64,000 bases of DNA. It comes from Takifugu bimaculatus. Its lineage: Eukaryota > Chordata > Actinopteri > Tetraodontiformes > Tetraodontidae. The notes under the pieces are model-generated. The model was not told the DNA's origin and made no database searches. It worked only from the letters and a program-made list of their open reading frames with translations. The stretch lies in the NCBI GenBank assembly GCA_004026145.2, contig CP034992.1:17330801-17394800 (forward strand). The letters are read 5' to 3'. Shown in pieces: positions 45,609 to 58,270 of this stretch (position 1 is the stretch's first letter; each line of letters begins with the position of its first letter). A program made the translations under genes and the position numbers.

Positions 45609-48600
45609 ACTGTGTCAAGGTTTGAGGGTGTTTTCATACTGCGCGCTGGTTCCTGGCCTCATAACGCAGGAGTGTGTGTGTGTGTGTGGGGGGGAGCTTC
45701 AGTGGACATTAGTTCTGTTGCTGAAGCAGCAGGTTGGGTGTGAAGGTCACAAGTCACGGGGTTGGGGGGGCGGGGGGGTGGAACTGAAAACAAGCATTAA
45801 AAAGAGGAAGTGACACGCTCAGGGCTCACAGTGAAACTCCGGTGTATTTTAATCCTCACATTTATATCCAGTCATTTAGCAACTTCCCTTAGTCACCTGA
45901 ACAGTTGAATCATATGGAATTCCTCAAGGTCGCCAAGTTCAAGCGACCCTTCGAATGTGTGAAGGCAGATTCAGAGTTTGATCCCCAAACAGCTGGAAGA
46001 GGCCTGCTTTTATTCACCCTTCTGCCCCCCCCCCCCTCTCTCCAGGCATCGGTTACGCCTCCATCGTGATTGTGTCCCTGCTCAACATCTACTACATCGT
46101 CATCCTTGCCTGGGGCGTGTACTACCTGTTCCAGGTGGGTTCAGAATGTCGGTCTCTGATTAAATCTACTAAATTAGTGTTGATTATATGCACCACACGT
46201 CCACCGAGCAGGAAGCCTCCATAGCCTGTCTCCGTGTCCACATGTGCTGCTGAAATGTTCCCGTTTTCCTCATCACAGCTTTAACTGCCTCCTTTGCCTC
46301 CGTCCCTCCAGTGTTTCCAGCCTGAGCTTCCCTGGGCCAAGTGCCACCACCCCTGGAACACCAACCGCTGCATCGAGGACACCAGCCGCATGAACAGGTC
46401 CCTCATGCTGGCGGCCAACGCCTCCAACCTGACCCTGGTCTCCCCCGTCACCGAGTTCTGGGAGTAAGTTAGGCGCCGCGCTCTGGCGTGATCGGTGGCC
46501 GTCCCAGAAACGGTGAACTCTTCAAGAGAAGAGCCGACACCGTTTCTGACTCGAGGAACCGAACTGTTGATTTTCCGTCCTCGGTGGCTCCAAAAGACCA
46601 AAGCTGAGCTGACGGTTGTTCTCTTTGTTGCAGAAATAATGTGCTCGCCATCAGCTCCGGGATCGACGACTTGGGTCCTGTGAAGTGGGACCTCGCCCTG
46701 TGTTTGCTGTTCGTCTGGGTCATCTGCTTCTTCTGTATCTGGAAGGGAGTCAAATCTACTGGAAAGGTGGGATTCAGTTTGGATCAAAACTTCCACTTTA
46801 TCCTAAAATCGGTGATTTTCCCTTTGTGCTGTTATGAATCGCTGCTAACGAACCGCATCAATGTTGACGCAGCGTGCACACATCCAACATTTGCTATGGA
46901 CAATTGGGTAACTTGATGCTAATAAAGGATAAGCTGTTAGCACGCCTCGCATTTAAAACAATTCCTTAATCTCGTGTCTTTATTCCAAACTTTCCAGACC
47001 TTTTAAAAACTGAAATTAGAGCTACGTTTTATTTCTTTTGGCAGCTGATTGCAGGATGTAGAACATAAAACACGGTGCTATGGCCAGAAGCAGCTGAATC
47101 GATGTCAGACTGTAGTGTTTATACTCTCAGCACTCCTTATTGATTTGTCTGGCCTGGCTTATGGTCTGTCCGCTCCAAGTCAGACATCTGGTACGTTAGT
47201 GGCTCATACGAGGCCCACGTGTGGTGACAACTGGCCCGGTTTAAGGCGGCCTGTTCTGGGTTCCCATCACGGGGCGGCGGCGTCTGGCTGACTGCCCTCA
47301 CTGAGGTTGTTATTGTGATCCCTCAGGTGGTCTACATCACGGCCACGTTTCCCTTCGTCATGCTCATCGTGCTGCTGATCCGCGGCGTGACGCTGCCGGG
47401 AGCCAGTCAGGGAATCAAGTTCTACCTGTACCCTGACCTTCACCGCCTGAAGGACCCAGAGGTAAGTGCCCCACTGCTGCAGCTGGCTCAGGCGTTAACG
47501 GGGGACAAGCTGTCGGTCGCGTCCAACGGTGACGTGGCAGCGGCGCCCAAAGCGTAACAAAGGTTCACCGATAGCGAAGCAGTCAGAGAAACTAAACGTG
47601 TCGGTCCACAAACCACCAATAAAACACACACACACACACACACACACACAGACTCTGAAAACAAAGCAGGAATTAAACGGGGTCTGGTCGAGCCGTCGGC
47701 CTTCCCCCGACCTGCATCCGACCTCACACACAGACCAAGAGCAGCAGAATTAAGTCAGACCGAGGTCGTTTAAAGAAGCAGGACGGTTTCCTGTGTCGAC
47801 ACTTTCACATCCGCGGTCGGCTGTCTCCGTACCTGGGACTGAAAGTGCATGGGCGGGCCTCAGCCTTGTTGTCTCCACTCTGTCCTGTCCCTCGCTAGGT
47901 GTGGATTGACGCAGGCACCCAGATCTTCTTCTCCTACGCCATCTGTCTGGGCGCCATGACGTCCTTGGGGAGCTACAACAAGTACAAATACAACTGCTAC
48001 AGGTGAGGCAGCAGCTTCGGTGATGGGGTGCGCGGTAGGGTCCAGAGGGAAGTGTGTCTTCATTAACAAATCCTCCTCATGACATATGTGTGACATAGGG
48101 ACTGTATGCTGCTGGGAATCCTCAACAGTGGTACCAGTTTTGTGTCTGGCTTCGCAATATTTTCCGTCCTGGGCTTCATGGCACAAGAGCAAGGGGTGGA
48201 CATTGCTGATGTGGCAGAGTCAGGTACGAGGGTCCTGCAAAGGCAGCAGCGGTGGTGGGCGCTGCTGCCCGCTCAAGCGAAACAACCGACAAACAGCAAC
48301 GAAACCCCAAAAAAGGTCTTTGCCAATGCGTTTATCACGGGAACCAGTCAAACAATCACAAAAAGAGACTCCCCCAGTTACAAACGTCGGCATCAAATTC
48401 TGGCAGTTCCACGAGACGTCGCTCAGACGCCGAGTTTGGGTCAGAACGGTTCTGGATGGTCTGAGGTGGACCTGCTGGTTTATGTTGGTCTTTCTGCTGC
48501 TTTCCTACCTATGTGAGACAGATGTGCTGGTCATCGCTGTGTTCTCAAGCTTTGTGTGTCCTGTTCAGTAGCTTGCCCTCTGTGCCAGGTGGCTCTGGAA

Positions 48601-51600
48601 CATCTGTAATTGGACAGTTGGACCTGGCTACCAGAGATGACAGATGTTGATGTCTGCTCTTGTCCTTTTGAATGAGAAGCTAAACATCCAGTTTCCTTGA
48701 CTGATCGGTCACCTCCAATATTCTGTCCAGGACAGACGGGTCACAGTTCCGTCCACACAGGATCCAGTTAAGCCCGAGGCTGTAGACAAGTGTTTGCCTT
48801 TGTTTAGCTAGTCCAGGTCACGGGGGGGGGGGGGGGGGGGACATGCTGTGCTCTCCAACAGACGCTACATGTCTTTTCCACCTTCTGAAAATTGAAATCT
48901 CAATGTTTAAATCTTTATTTTATCACAAGGCTAACGGATCTGAACGCTTCTGGGTCAGTCTGTTCTGTAAAGAGGCTTGAAAGTTGCTTCACAATGATCC
49001 CGGCAGCTGTATCACCAGGCTTTGTGTGTCGCTGTCCCCAGATAATTCAGAGATAAAGCCCCATGTTGTGTCAAATCTGGAATATTCTAGAGCTGCAGGA
49101 CTACAATCAGAAGGTGGTGCGTTGAACTGGGGCGACATGCTGCTCTGTTACAATGAAAGCTACGTTTCCAGCTGCAAATCTCAGAATAGAATCTGGTAGG
49201 AAGGAGAATCACGTGTGTTGTGCTGCTCTTTAACGTCCTGACAGCAGAGACGACGATAAAGCTGGAGACAATGAACAAACTGTTCTTTATCAGTGTGGAG
49301 GGGTTGAGATTAACTTCAGTTTGGCTTTATTCCTCCTTGTGTTACACTCCAGGATGTCTCTGCCCCCCCCCCTCCCCCCAGGCAGTAACAAAACCACAAA
49401 ATGGCGTGTTAATGTTCATGGCTGTTTTGAGGAAGTTCTACAGGAAGGTTTTTTTTCCTTGAGTCAACTTAGTGTTTGGTTGGACGCGTTGTTGTTGTTC
49501 AAGAGAAAAACCAAACTGCAGCTTTGCGTCACGTCTTCGGCTGCTTTGGTTGATCTGTTTTTCTGGACTTCCTGTTTTACAGCTGAAGTCAGTGTCGCCC
49601 TAGAACTGCTGAGAAACGGGCTTGTGTTGTGAAAACAAGCCGGAAATGCAGCATCTCCCTCTGGCTCCAGCGCTCGATTGGCTCCATATTAAAGCTTTTC
49701 TGTTTGAAAGATCTGGATCTGGATCCAGGATCAGCTGATCTGCATCTGCCGGTGCTCTTACAGCGCACTCTGCTAGTGTCCTCCCTCCCTGGGCTCCTGT
49801 GATTTGTTGTCCGTTTCCCTGTTTCACGCTGTTTCGGATGGAACCTAATTGTGGCAAACGTGTTCCTGTTAGTTTGTTGCTTGTTTGTACAGGAAGTGGC
49901 AGGTAAGGAAGGACGCTTGACTGAACACAACTTTGCTGTGTAGCTTTGTCTCTGTGCTCTACTGGGATGCAGATCCGATAAGATTATCCTGATACTAACG
50001 TTGCCCCCCCTCCCTCTCTGCTTACCCCCTTACCCCCCACCCCCCCTCCTCTGCAGGTCCAGGCCTGGCCTTCATCGCTTACCCCAAGGCTGTAAGCATG
50101 ATGCCCTTCCCAACGGTCTGGGCAGTTCTCTTCTTCGTCATGCTGCTGCTGCTCGGCCTCGACAGTCAGGTAACGTTTTCAGTCGCTCGGCGTCGGCGTT
50201 CGTTGCCACATCGGGGCCGATCGTTGCCACATTAGCATCAATATTCCACGTCTGCTTCCCTTCAGTTTGTGGAGGTGGAAGGACAAATCACATCATTGGT
50301 GGATCTGTATCCATCCTTCCTAAGGAAGGGTTACCGCAGAGAGGTTTTCATCGCTATCATCTGCTGCATCAGCTACCTGATTGGACTCGCCATGGTTACC
50401 AAGGTAATGGAACTATAAAAGGTGACGAGAAAAGGCAGAACGCAGGCAGGCAGGCGCAGGCCGACGCAGATGGCTTCACTACTCTGCTGCTGGATGAGAG
50501 GCCTGACACACGCAGCATGTTCCCGACTACGTGGTGGCCGGTGGCCTCGTTCAGGCTGTAAATCAGGAACAGCATTCAGACGTTATTAGCTTCAGTCCCA
50601 GAGGAGGCGACTCAGGGCAATGTTCTTTGTGCTGCCAGGCCCAGGGGCCCCCCAGGATTATGAGATTCACTAGACTTTTTGGACCCCGCTCTCTTCCGCT
50701 CCTATTTCTGTCTCTGCTGTGGTTTCCCCTCCCTGTTGCTCATTATGTCTTATTTATGTTTCCATGTTCTCTTGTTCTCCTCTGGCCCTTCACTCATCTG
50801 TTTTTAGGCAGGAACCTAAAAAGCCTCTTGACTCCTTCACTCACAAGGCGCCCCTTTGTTTCCTCCATGTCTACATCCCAGTTTTAGCTCAAACGTTGGC
50901 TCATCCGTAGAAACGGAGAAAGAAAGCGAAACATCCCGCCCGTAGACTCGTTAATATTTAGCCATCCTCATGTCTGGGGCTCCAGAAATGCCCGATAAGC
51001 CTCACTAAGGTGTAGAGTACGTGTGTGTCTTCATGCTGGATGTAAACGTCTGTGACCAGAGGCTGATGGCTGTGTTTGCTCTCTGCAGGGTGGCATGTAC
51101 ATTTTCCAGCTGTTCGATTACTATGCAGCCAGCGGTGTGTGCCTTCTGTGGGTGGCATTCTTTGAATGTATAGCTGTTGCCTGGGTTTATGGTGAGTGCT
51201 GTTAATGTCTTCATCTATCCTAGAAATACAAGAAAAAGCTGTTCCAGGGTCGTTCCTGGGCATTTGGACTGTTGGCTGCTCCATTTTGTAACAGCTTTAA
51301 TGTTGCCTTCACTGACTCTGAATGTATTTGAATGTGTTTCCAGGCGTTGATAATTTCTACGATGCTTTAGAAGACATGTTGGGCTACAGACCAAATCCTT
51401 GGATGAAATGGAGCTGGACTGTTATCACTCCTCTGCTGTGTGTGGTGAGAACCTTGTTGTTTTCGTGGCCCGTGTGAAGGATTTTCACGAGTTGTCCCAG
51501 GACGACTCTCAGGAATGTGGCCCGTTGAGTGAGGAGGCGTAGTTAGAGAATTGTAAATCCTTCAGATGATGAATGTTTAAAAGCACTTGTCGTGTGCAGC

Positions 51601-52029
51601 GTGTTCCCGCGTCACGTTGACACTCCTCTTCCTGTCCAGGGCTGCTTCGTCTTCTCTTTGGTCAAATACAAGCCTCTGACCTACAACAAGGTCTACGAGT
51701 ATCCCGACTGGGCCATTGCCCTCGGCTGGACTCTGGCCTTGGCCTCCATGATCTGCATCCCCATGGTGGTCGTCATCAAGATCATCCAGTCCGACGGGCC
51801 ACTTATCGAGGTGGGTGGACTGACGGTCCCAGCGGTCTGTCAACACATCTTGATGCCGCTCCTGAAGCATTTTCCTGCCTGCTCTCCACAGAGGATCAAG
51901 GCGGTGGCCGCTCCAGTCCGTGGTGGTGCCAGTTCACGTCCCAAAGAGCTCACCTTCCCACTGGACCCCAATGGGAACAGTGGCGGGCTGAAGGCGCCAA
52001 CCCACATCATTGTAGAAACCATGATGTAA
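44201..52029 (+). CDS. slc6a6: Sodium- and chloride-dependent taurine transporter
   Basis: Fourteen coding exons: 44201-44429, 44505-44639, 46046-46134, 46312-46463, 46634-46766, 47327-47461, 47899-48002, 48099-48223, 50057-50169, 50266-50403, 51089-51191, 51344-51444, 51640-51810 and 51892-52029 (TAA). All junctions are GT-AG with matching phases; 621 residues versus about 620 in human. The N-terminus [20 protein letters not shown] and C-terminus THIIVETMM identify the taurine carrier among SLC6 members. TM1 has the unwound GNVWRFPY motif (residues 62-69); twelve TM segments are expected. The second outer loop has N-glycosylation sequons NRS, NAS and NLT. It imports taurine across the plasma membrane with Na+ and Cl-. 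The first coding exon starts one base before ATG (TTTTTTCAGA), so at least one 5' UTR exon lies upstream. Teleosts may have a and b copies; which one this is was not determined. Confidence 0.98.
45539..45607 (+). repeat. (CA)n microsatellite, slc6a6 intron 2
   Basis: About 34 pure CA units. A complementary (GT)8 run lies 60 bases further on at 45671-45688. Confidence 0.97.
47624..47650 (+). repeat. (CA)n microsatellite, slc6a6 intron 6
   Basis: About 13 CA units in the 437-base intron between exons ending 47461 and starting 47899. Confidence 0.95.
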
Positions 52030-55000
52030 AGGAACAAGGTGGAGGCTCTCCATGAGACGGCTCTCCTTTCCTCCTGCTCCTCCTGCTCCTCCTCTAAAAT
52101 GCTTCTAAGGCTAATTAGCTTTCTGTTTGTCTGTCTGTCTGTTGGACTGAAAAGGGTTTAAGGACAACGAATCCTGGTTCAAATCTTTTAGAGACACTTG
52201 GTGATTTTCTCGAGGGTAACAATCATGATTTTTTTTTTTTTTTTTCCCCACAACTTCCCCCCTTTGAATCACAAATTTTGCTTAATGCAATTAAACGGGT
52301 CAAAATTCTTATTCCGTGATCATGTGATCCAAACGCACCACAACCTCATTCTTACCAAAATAAGGCAAAAATCCCAGCGCTCTCCTTAGTCTGTCAAAGC
52401 AGCCGGTTGTGTCTTCGGCCGCCGTTGTCCGACGGCGCCGAGGCTCCTGTAGAGCATCTGAAGGATTTGAAGGAAGGAGGTTGGACCCTTGCGTGTGTAG
52501 TTTGTGGTGTGTTGTACAGTAGTAGCTCATCAGCCTGTATCTATCTCTATTTATCCTCCTGTCCTAGAACAGTTGACAGTACTGTAGTGACTGCAATAGG
52601 CAACCTTGGCCTCTGTTGGGTTGAGTTTATTTTACGAGGACGTTACTGTGCTTTGGCCATCTGTTAATGTTCATTTTTCAACTTTAAGGTGATAATGCTA
52701 TAAGTATTTACTGTTGATGATTATTGCTGTAATTTTAATCTGAATAAGAAACACTGCAGATTGCTGGTGGCAGCCATCCCAGTCTCCTTCCCGACTGTGA
52801 ATCCTCTCCAGCATCAGACGGCCGGCGGTTCAGTCTCAGTCCAAACAAACCCTGCAGCTTGGTTTTCCCCTCCCGCATGTTTGGTTATTCTTCAAGGCTT
52901 TTACATATTTTGCAAGAGCAGAGAAGCTTGTTCTGCTTTTGGAAGTTCTCGGCACATCATCCGGTCAGGAATTTTGAGTGGTTCTGAGAGACAGCTGACC
53001 CAAGCCGTTAGAACCCAGCAGAACAGGGTGTATGGCTCATAAAGGCTCAAACAACTCTGAGAAACGGCGTGCACAGCGCGTGCATCCTGTGCATCAGTGG
53101 GCGGAGCCTATGAGCAGTTCTGAAGAACTGAGCTCGGCTTCGGTGGTACCACGAACCAGCCATTTCTGTATCTGTGTTTGAGGGTTTGGGTCAGATGGAC
53201 ACAGCTTCTGCGGTGGCTCCATCTGCGAGCGCAGATAATGGAGGCGCAGGAAACCACGTGTGACTGTTGCTTCATCCGCTCGTGGGGTTTTTCCACCGAT
53301 GCCTCCTCTGAAAAAAAACACCCCTCGTGCTTCTGTGCTGCAGCAACAGGAAATTCGACATGAAGCCGCATTTCAAACAGAACAAAAGTGAAACCAGAGT
53401 GTTGACATTTGAGAGGAGCGGCGCTGAGAGACGCCAGTGTCCCGTGGCTCTGTTGCAACTCTGCCGAGATGAGTTCAGAACACGTCAGTCATGTGACGCA
53501 GGCAGGCACCACCTGATCGGACCATCCCGGGACCACCGACGCCAGCTGGGCCCGAACCCTTCAGTCGGAGGGTGACCCAGCAGGGAGGCCCGTCTGAGGC
53601 AGAGATGGAGGGGGAGGAATCTAAAGGTTGCTCCTGGCAGTCGGAGCGAGGGGGACCGAGGCCCTTTCACTTCCTCCTTAAAGTAGAAACTCCAGAAAGG
53701 CCAGTTGCTCCTCCAGCAGCAGCCAAACCAGCCCCCCCACCCCCCCCCCCCCCACGAGAGCAGATCCCCCCCAGTTCATGCAGCACCCGCAGTAGTCAGA
53801 ACCCGGACGTGACGCGGCCCACTCATGGCAGCGCCAGAAGCTTTTGCACAGAACCGGGTCTCCGTTCTGGAGGACGTTTGCACTGCTAGTTAAAAATGCA
53901 CTGAAGCCTTTTAAATGCACAGACAAGTTGGTGTTCGAGACCTTTGCAGCTGAAGTTGGAGACGTGAAGCGAAGCAAACTCTTGTCCACACCTTCTGTTG
54001 CCAGATCTTCGTGTGGAGACTTGGACCAGAAACCAGAACCAATCCAGTCACTTTTCATTTGTTTATGTGGCCTCTGTGTCCTCCTGCCCTCTCAACGTGC
54101 TCCCCCAGTCAGGCTCACTTCACCTCCCTGGGATCTAAACCAATATCCAGTGTTTTCTCTTTAAATGTTGCATTTGAAAACCAATCTGCAGGTTTTTCCT
54201 CCCGATGCTGCAGGATGTAAAGGTTCTGCTGTTGAGATTATGACCTTCACTTTCAAGGTTCTTTGATTGTATCCAGACTTGTCTCCTGTTTTTGATCATC
54301 TGTCACACATCTGCCTTTTTATATTTTACGTTTTTGAGTCATGTAGTCATTTCCTTTGTTATAAAACACTTCTTCCATCCTCCGGGTTTATCGTGTACAT
54401 ACATGCATGCTTTTATCGGGATTTTCCTGCTTGAGCCGTTTATGCAGAAATGCTTTGAGGGTGGTCTTCAAACTGCACAAAAGTTCACTCCAAGCTGAAA
54501 TGACCAGAGGTCAAAGGTCAACGAAGCCTCAAAGGCCGCGTGAGGTCACAGCAGAAACTCAGCCCGCACTAATGCCAGATTCTTTTGTGCAATAATCTGT
54601 AGGGTAATCTAGGTTCTGGGCATTTTTCCCCTCCCAGTAACTAAAAATGAGCTTCAAGTCAATCAGCTGTAGATTCAATCAGAAGGAAATCGGAATATTT
54701 GGGCTTCAGTTGCATTAAAAACCTTCCCAAATGTTCAAATCACCCAGAGAATTCTCTTATTCTGGTGATCTGTCGAGCCGCCTGGACCTTCAGAACATCA
54801 GTGTTCGGGCCTGTGAGGCTCCTTTCCTTCGTTTCTTCAACGGGAGCTTTTCTTTGGAATCTCCTGCAGCTTCTGCATTTCCCTCATTTTTCCCAAACTT
54901 GTGTTTTCCTTCCTGAACTGACCTTGAAGCCCTCTGGGAGCTGGAGCTCCCCCCTCAGACGCGACGCTGCCTCTGTCCTCCCTGCTTTCGTCTGTAAACC

Positions 55001-55197
55001 AGCCCGTCTCAGAATGTTTGAGGGTTTTTTTTTTTTTAGTTTTTTTTTTTTTCAATTCTTGCCGTGGGGTAAAAACGTTTTTAACAAAGTAATTTGAAAG
55101 CTTTTATTTTTTACTTGTATGGCCAACCTGTAAAGTAGGAAACGTGTTTAAACAAGTTTTACAAAAACGTAAGACTTTTTTTTTATTTGGTAATAAA
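52030..55197 (+). other. slc6a6: Probable slc6a6 3' UTR
   Basis: About 3.2 kb between the stop codon and the first strong polyadenylation signal, with no splice-bounded coding exon. Long 3' UTRs are usual for this gene. Homopolymer runs (T at about 52229-52245, C at about 53732-53752) and an in-frame but anonymous 105-codon frame at 53572-53889 are present. Confidence 0.6.
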
Positions 55198-55233
55198 AAA
55201 AAGCACAAAACAATATAAAGTGTGTTTGTGTGG
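55192..55233 (+). terminator. slc6a6 polyadenylation signal with GU-rich element
   Basis: AATAAA at 55192-55197 followed about 23 bases later by TGTGTTTGTGTGG, a textbook downstream GU-rich element. A second AATAAA is at 55377-55382. Confidence 0.65.
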
Positions 55234-55393
55234 TGACTGAATAGTTCTGGTCCAAAATAACGGCACGCTTTAATTAGATGCTACAAATTAGTCTCGAGTA
55301 GTTTCAGAGCTTCTGGAACTTTAAAACAAAGTTCTGGAGTTGAATCAAACACTGAAAATAATAAGGCAGATTACTAAATAAATGTCTTTAATA

Positions 55394-55858
55394 TAGTTAT
55401 TCCGGGTTATAATCTAGTTGTTCTGGGTTGTAATGTAGTTATTCTGGGTTGTTATCTAGTTATTCTGGGTTGTTATCTAGTTATTCTGGGTTGTTATCTA
55501 GTTATTTTGGGTTGTGACTCAGTTATTCTGGGTTATAACCTAGTTATTCTGGGTTGTTATCTAGTTATTTTGGGTATGTGATCTAGTTATTCTGGGTTAT
55601 ACATAGTTATTCTGGGTTGTTATCTAGTTTTTCTGGGTAATTATCTAGTTATTCTGGGTTGTGACATAGTTATTCCGGGTTATCTAGTTTTTCTGGGTAA
55701 TTATCTAGTTATTCTGAGTTGTTAGCTAGTTATTCTGGGTTATAACCTAGTTATTCTGGGTTGTTATTTAGTTATTCTGGGTTATAACCTAGTTATTATG
55801 GGTTGTTTAGTTATTCTGGGTTATAACCTAGTTATTCTGGGTTGTTATCTAGTTATTA
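55394..55858 (+). repeat. About 21-bp minisatellite downstream of slc6a6
   Basis: About 22 diverged copies of TAGTTATTCTGGGTTGTTAT plus one base, with sub-types ending GTTATCTAG or TATAACCTAG. It begins about 200 bases after the likely slc6a6 polyadenylation signal. Confidence 0.95.
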
Positions 55859-56731
55859 GCGTTGATCTCACTTCTTGTGAATGAATGAAGGAATGAATGA
55901 ATGAAATGTAATAAAATTCAGTCCCAGCTTGTTTTCCAGTTTAGTTCCAGTTAAGTTTCTCATCTCTAAATCTCCTTCACAAGATAAACTGATAATAATA
56001 AACTGACTGACTCGGAGGGAAAAGTTTTGTTTTGAACAAACACAAATGTGTTGCTGAGCAACGGCCTCAGTGAGAACATTGAAAGAGAACTGGAGGAGTT
56101 GTGAAATTCATTCGGTTTGTCATCCGTTCAAATCTCACAACAGCCTTGATGCCAAAGGAATTGTGGGTAACCTGCAGCACGAGTGCACGTGCACGTGCTC
56201 GTGAGGCCTCTGGTAGCGTCTGAGCGGGACATGAGCAGCCCAGCAAAGCTGCTGGGAAAAGCTCCCGTTTCCAGGATATCTGGGCCGGAGCAGCGACCCC
56301 AAGCAGTGGGTCAGGTTCTCCGAGGAGAAAATACTCTCCAACTTCCTGTTGTGGATCAGTTCTGGCTCTTCGCTCTCTTGGCTCGGACCTTCCAGATATC
56401 AAAAGATGCGTTGAGGAGGATTCCTCTTTAGAAGCGGGCTCCAGCTGCTCCAGCAGTTGGTTCCAAAAACCAGATTTTCCAGGGTGAAATGACGGAGCTG
56501 TATGGGAACCACTGGCTCTGCTTTCCCATGTGCTCATAAATCTGTGTGTGTGTGCGTGTGTGTGTGTGTGTGTGTTTGGGCGGTTATGTAAGAGCTGACT
56601 TGGGGGAATTATTAAGTCAGTAAAAACAGAATGTACAGTTTTGTCTTCACACAGCATAAACCACAGTATGTAGCAGACACACACCCATCTATCTTCTATC
56701 TTTGTGAGGACTTCCATCTACATAACGCATT
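55859..56731. other. Spacer between two minisatellites
   Basis: Unique sequence with a short (GT)n at about 56544-56574; no supported exon on either strand. Confidence 0.65.
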
Positions 56732-57391
56732 ACCCAACCCCGACCCTGACCCCGACCCTAACCAACACAAGTGACCCCCAACCCCGACCCTAACCCTAAC
56801 CAACACAAGTGACCCCCGACCCTAACCCTAACCAACACAAGTGACCCCCAACCCCGACCCTAACCCTAACCAACACAAGTGACCCCCGACCCTAACCCTA
56901 ACCAACACAAGTGACCCCCAACCCCCGACCCTAACCCTACCAACACAAGTGACCCACCGACCCTGAACCCTAACCAACACAGTGACCCCCCCGACCCTGA
57001 CCCTAACCAACACAAGTGACCCCCCGACCCTAACCCTAACCAACACCAAGTGACCCCCAACCCCACCCTAACCCTACCAACACAGTACCCCCCCGCCCCG
57101 ACCCTGACCTAACCAAACCACATGACCCCCGACCCTAACCCTAACCAACAACAAGTGACCCCCAACCCCAACCCCTAACCCTAACCACACAAGTTGGACC
57201 CCCAACCCCGACCCTAACCCTAACCAACACAAGTGACCCCCAACCCCGACCCTAACCCTACCAACACAAGTGACCCCCACCCTGACCCTAACCAACACAA
57301 GTGACCCCCGACCCTGACCCTAACCAACACAAGTGACCCCCAACCCCGACCCTAACCCTAACCAAACCAAGTGACCCCGACCCGACCCCGA
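56732..57391 (+). repeat. Telomere-like C-rich minisatellite, about 37-bp unit
   Basis: About 18 copies built from CCCTAACCCTAACC, an AACACAAGTGACC spacer and CCCAACCCCGA. Each unit carries up to two vertebrate telomere repeats. Many units differ by one base in homopolymers (for example CCCAACCCCCGA, ACACAGTGACC), which looks like sequencing error or rapid drift. The minus strand has four or more G-runs per unit and can form G-quadruplexes. Confidence 0.95.
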
Positions 57392-57456
57392 TCTAAAGCT
57401 AGCTCTAAAATGTCCTCACTTTGCTTGTAGAATGTCTTCATTTTACTCAATATATT

Positions 57457-57458
<2 letters not shown>

Positions 57459-57501
<43 letters not shown>
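57459..57501 (+). repeat. (CA)n microsatellite
   Basis: About 21 CA units; on the grip2 strand this is (TG)n, 60 bases beyond the candidate polyadenylation signal. Confidence 0.95.
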
Positions 57502-57506
<5 letters not shown>

Positions 57507-57559
57507 GAAAACGCGTAGCCACATTTCTCAAACCCAGACAGTCAACGTAAAATTAGATT

Positions 57560-57565
57560 TTTATT
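57560..57565 (-). terminator. Candidate grip2 polyadenylation signal
   Basis: Minus-strand AATAAA followed by a (TG)n downstream element at 57501-57459. It implies a 2.5-kb 3' UTR. Another minus-strand AATAAA at 59005-59010 is an alternative. Confidence 0.4.
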
Positions 57566-58039
57566 CCTCTTTGTTCTTGTTTTTCATGTTCTAGAAAATA
57601 AAAAAGGACAACAAACAAAATTATAGATTTTCTTTTGATCTTTTATACTTGCTCTCAGGTTTCAGAAGAGTACTGTTGTCATAGAAAAATACTATATTAC
57701 ATAGAACTTTACACCATTTGGAAAAACAAAGTACACAACATGGATGCATACGGTATCAACAACCCAATCCGGAGGAGCCGACGCCTCCTCCCAACAGGAT
57801 TAAAGGTTCCCGGAGGGTCGATGGCGGATCGGAGGGACTCTGGTTCTGGTTCTGGTTCTGGTTCTGTGTGGTCTGGTTCTGCCTCCACACTGGTGTTTAT
57901 GTCGTTACTGGTGGCCTCACGGTCAGCTAGTAACACCCGTGGACGGGAACACGGATCTGGACGCGTTTTCGGCTCAGTTGTTTCTTGTTTTTGCCAAAGT
58001 GACAAAATCAAAATTTCACAAATAAAACAAAGCGAATCG

Positions 58040-58270
58040 TTAAATGGAGTCACGCCGGCTCTCTGAGCGGTTGTTGGTGCGGAGCCGACGGGCGGCACGT
58101 GCACATGCTCCCCTGCAGCTGAGCGCCGTTACATCATCACAGCGGGACCGTGCAAATGTCACGTTACGTAAGAAGCGGCGGCGCCGCCGCCTCGCCGCTC
58201 CCCTGGTTCTGTCTTCGCTCCTTGTTTGGGATTTTGGGCGCGTTGTGACGTTCGGGGACACGTTTGAAGA
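58040..58270. promoter_or_regulatory. CpG-dense segment, possible orphan CpG island
   Basis: High local CpG density in CpG-poor surroundings, with TTACGTAA (58164-58171), the 16-base palindrome GCGGCGGCGCCGCCGC (58175-58190) and TGACG half-CRE sites. No gene start is apparent on either side. Confidence 0.25.

Noticed and set aside
56732..57391. True chromosome end
   Set aside because: The CCCTAA units are diluted by a non-telomeric spacer and genes continue on both sides, so this is interstitial.
57709..58104. 131-codon minus-strand frame with an EPEPEP run
   Set aside because: Lies in the presumed grip2 3' UTR; the acidic run comes from a TCTGGT repeat.
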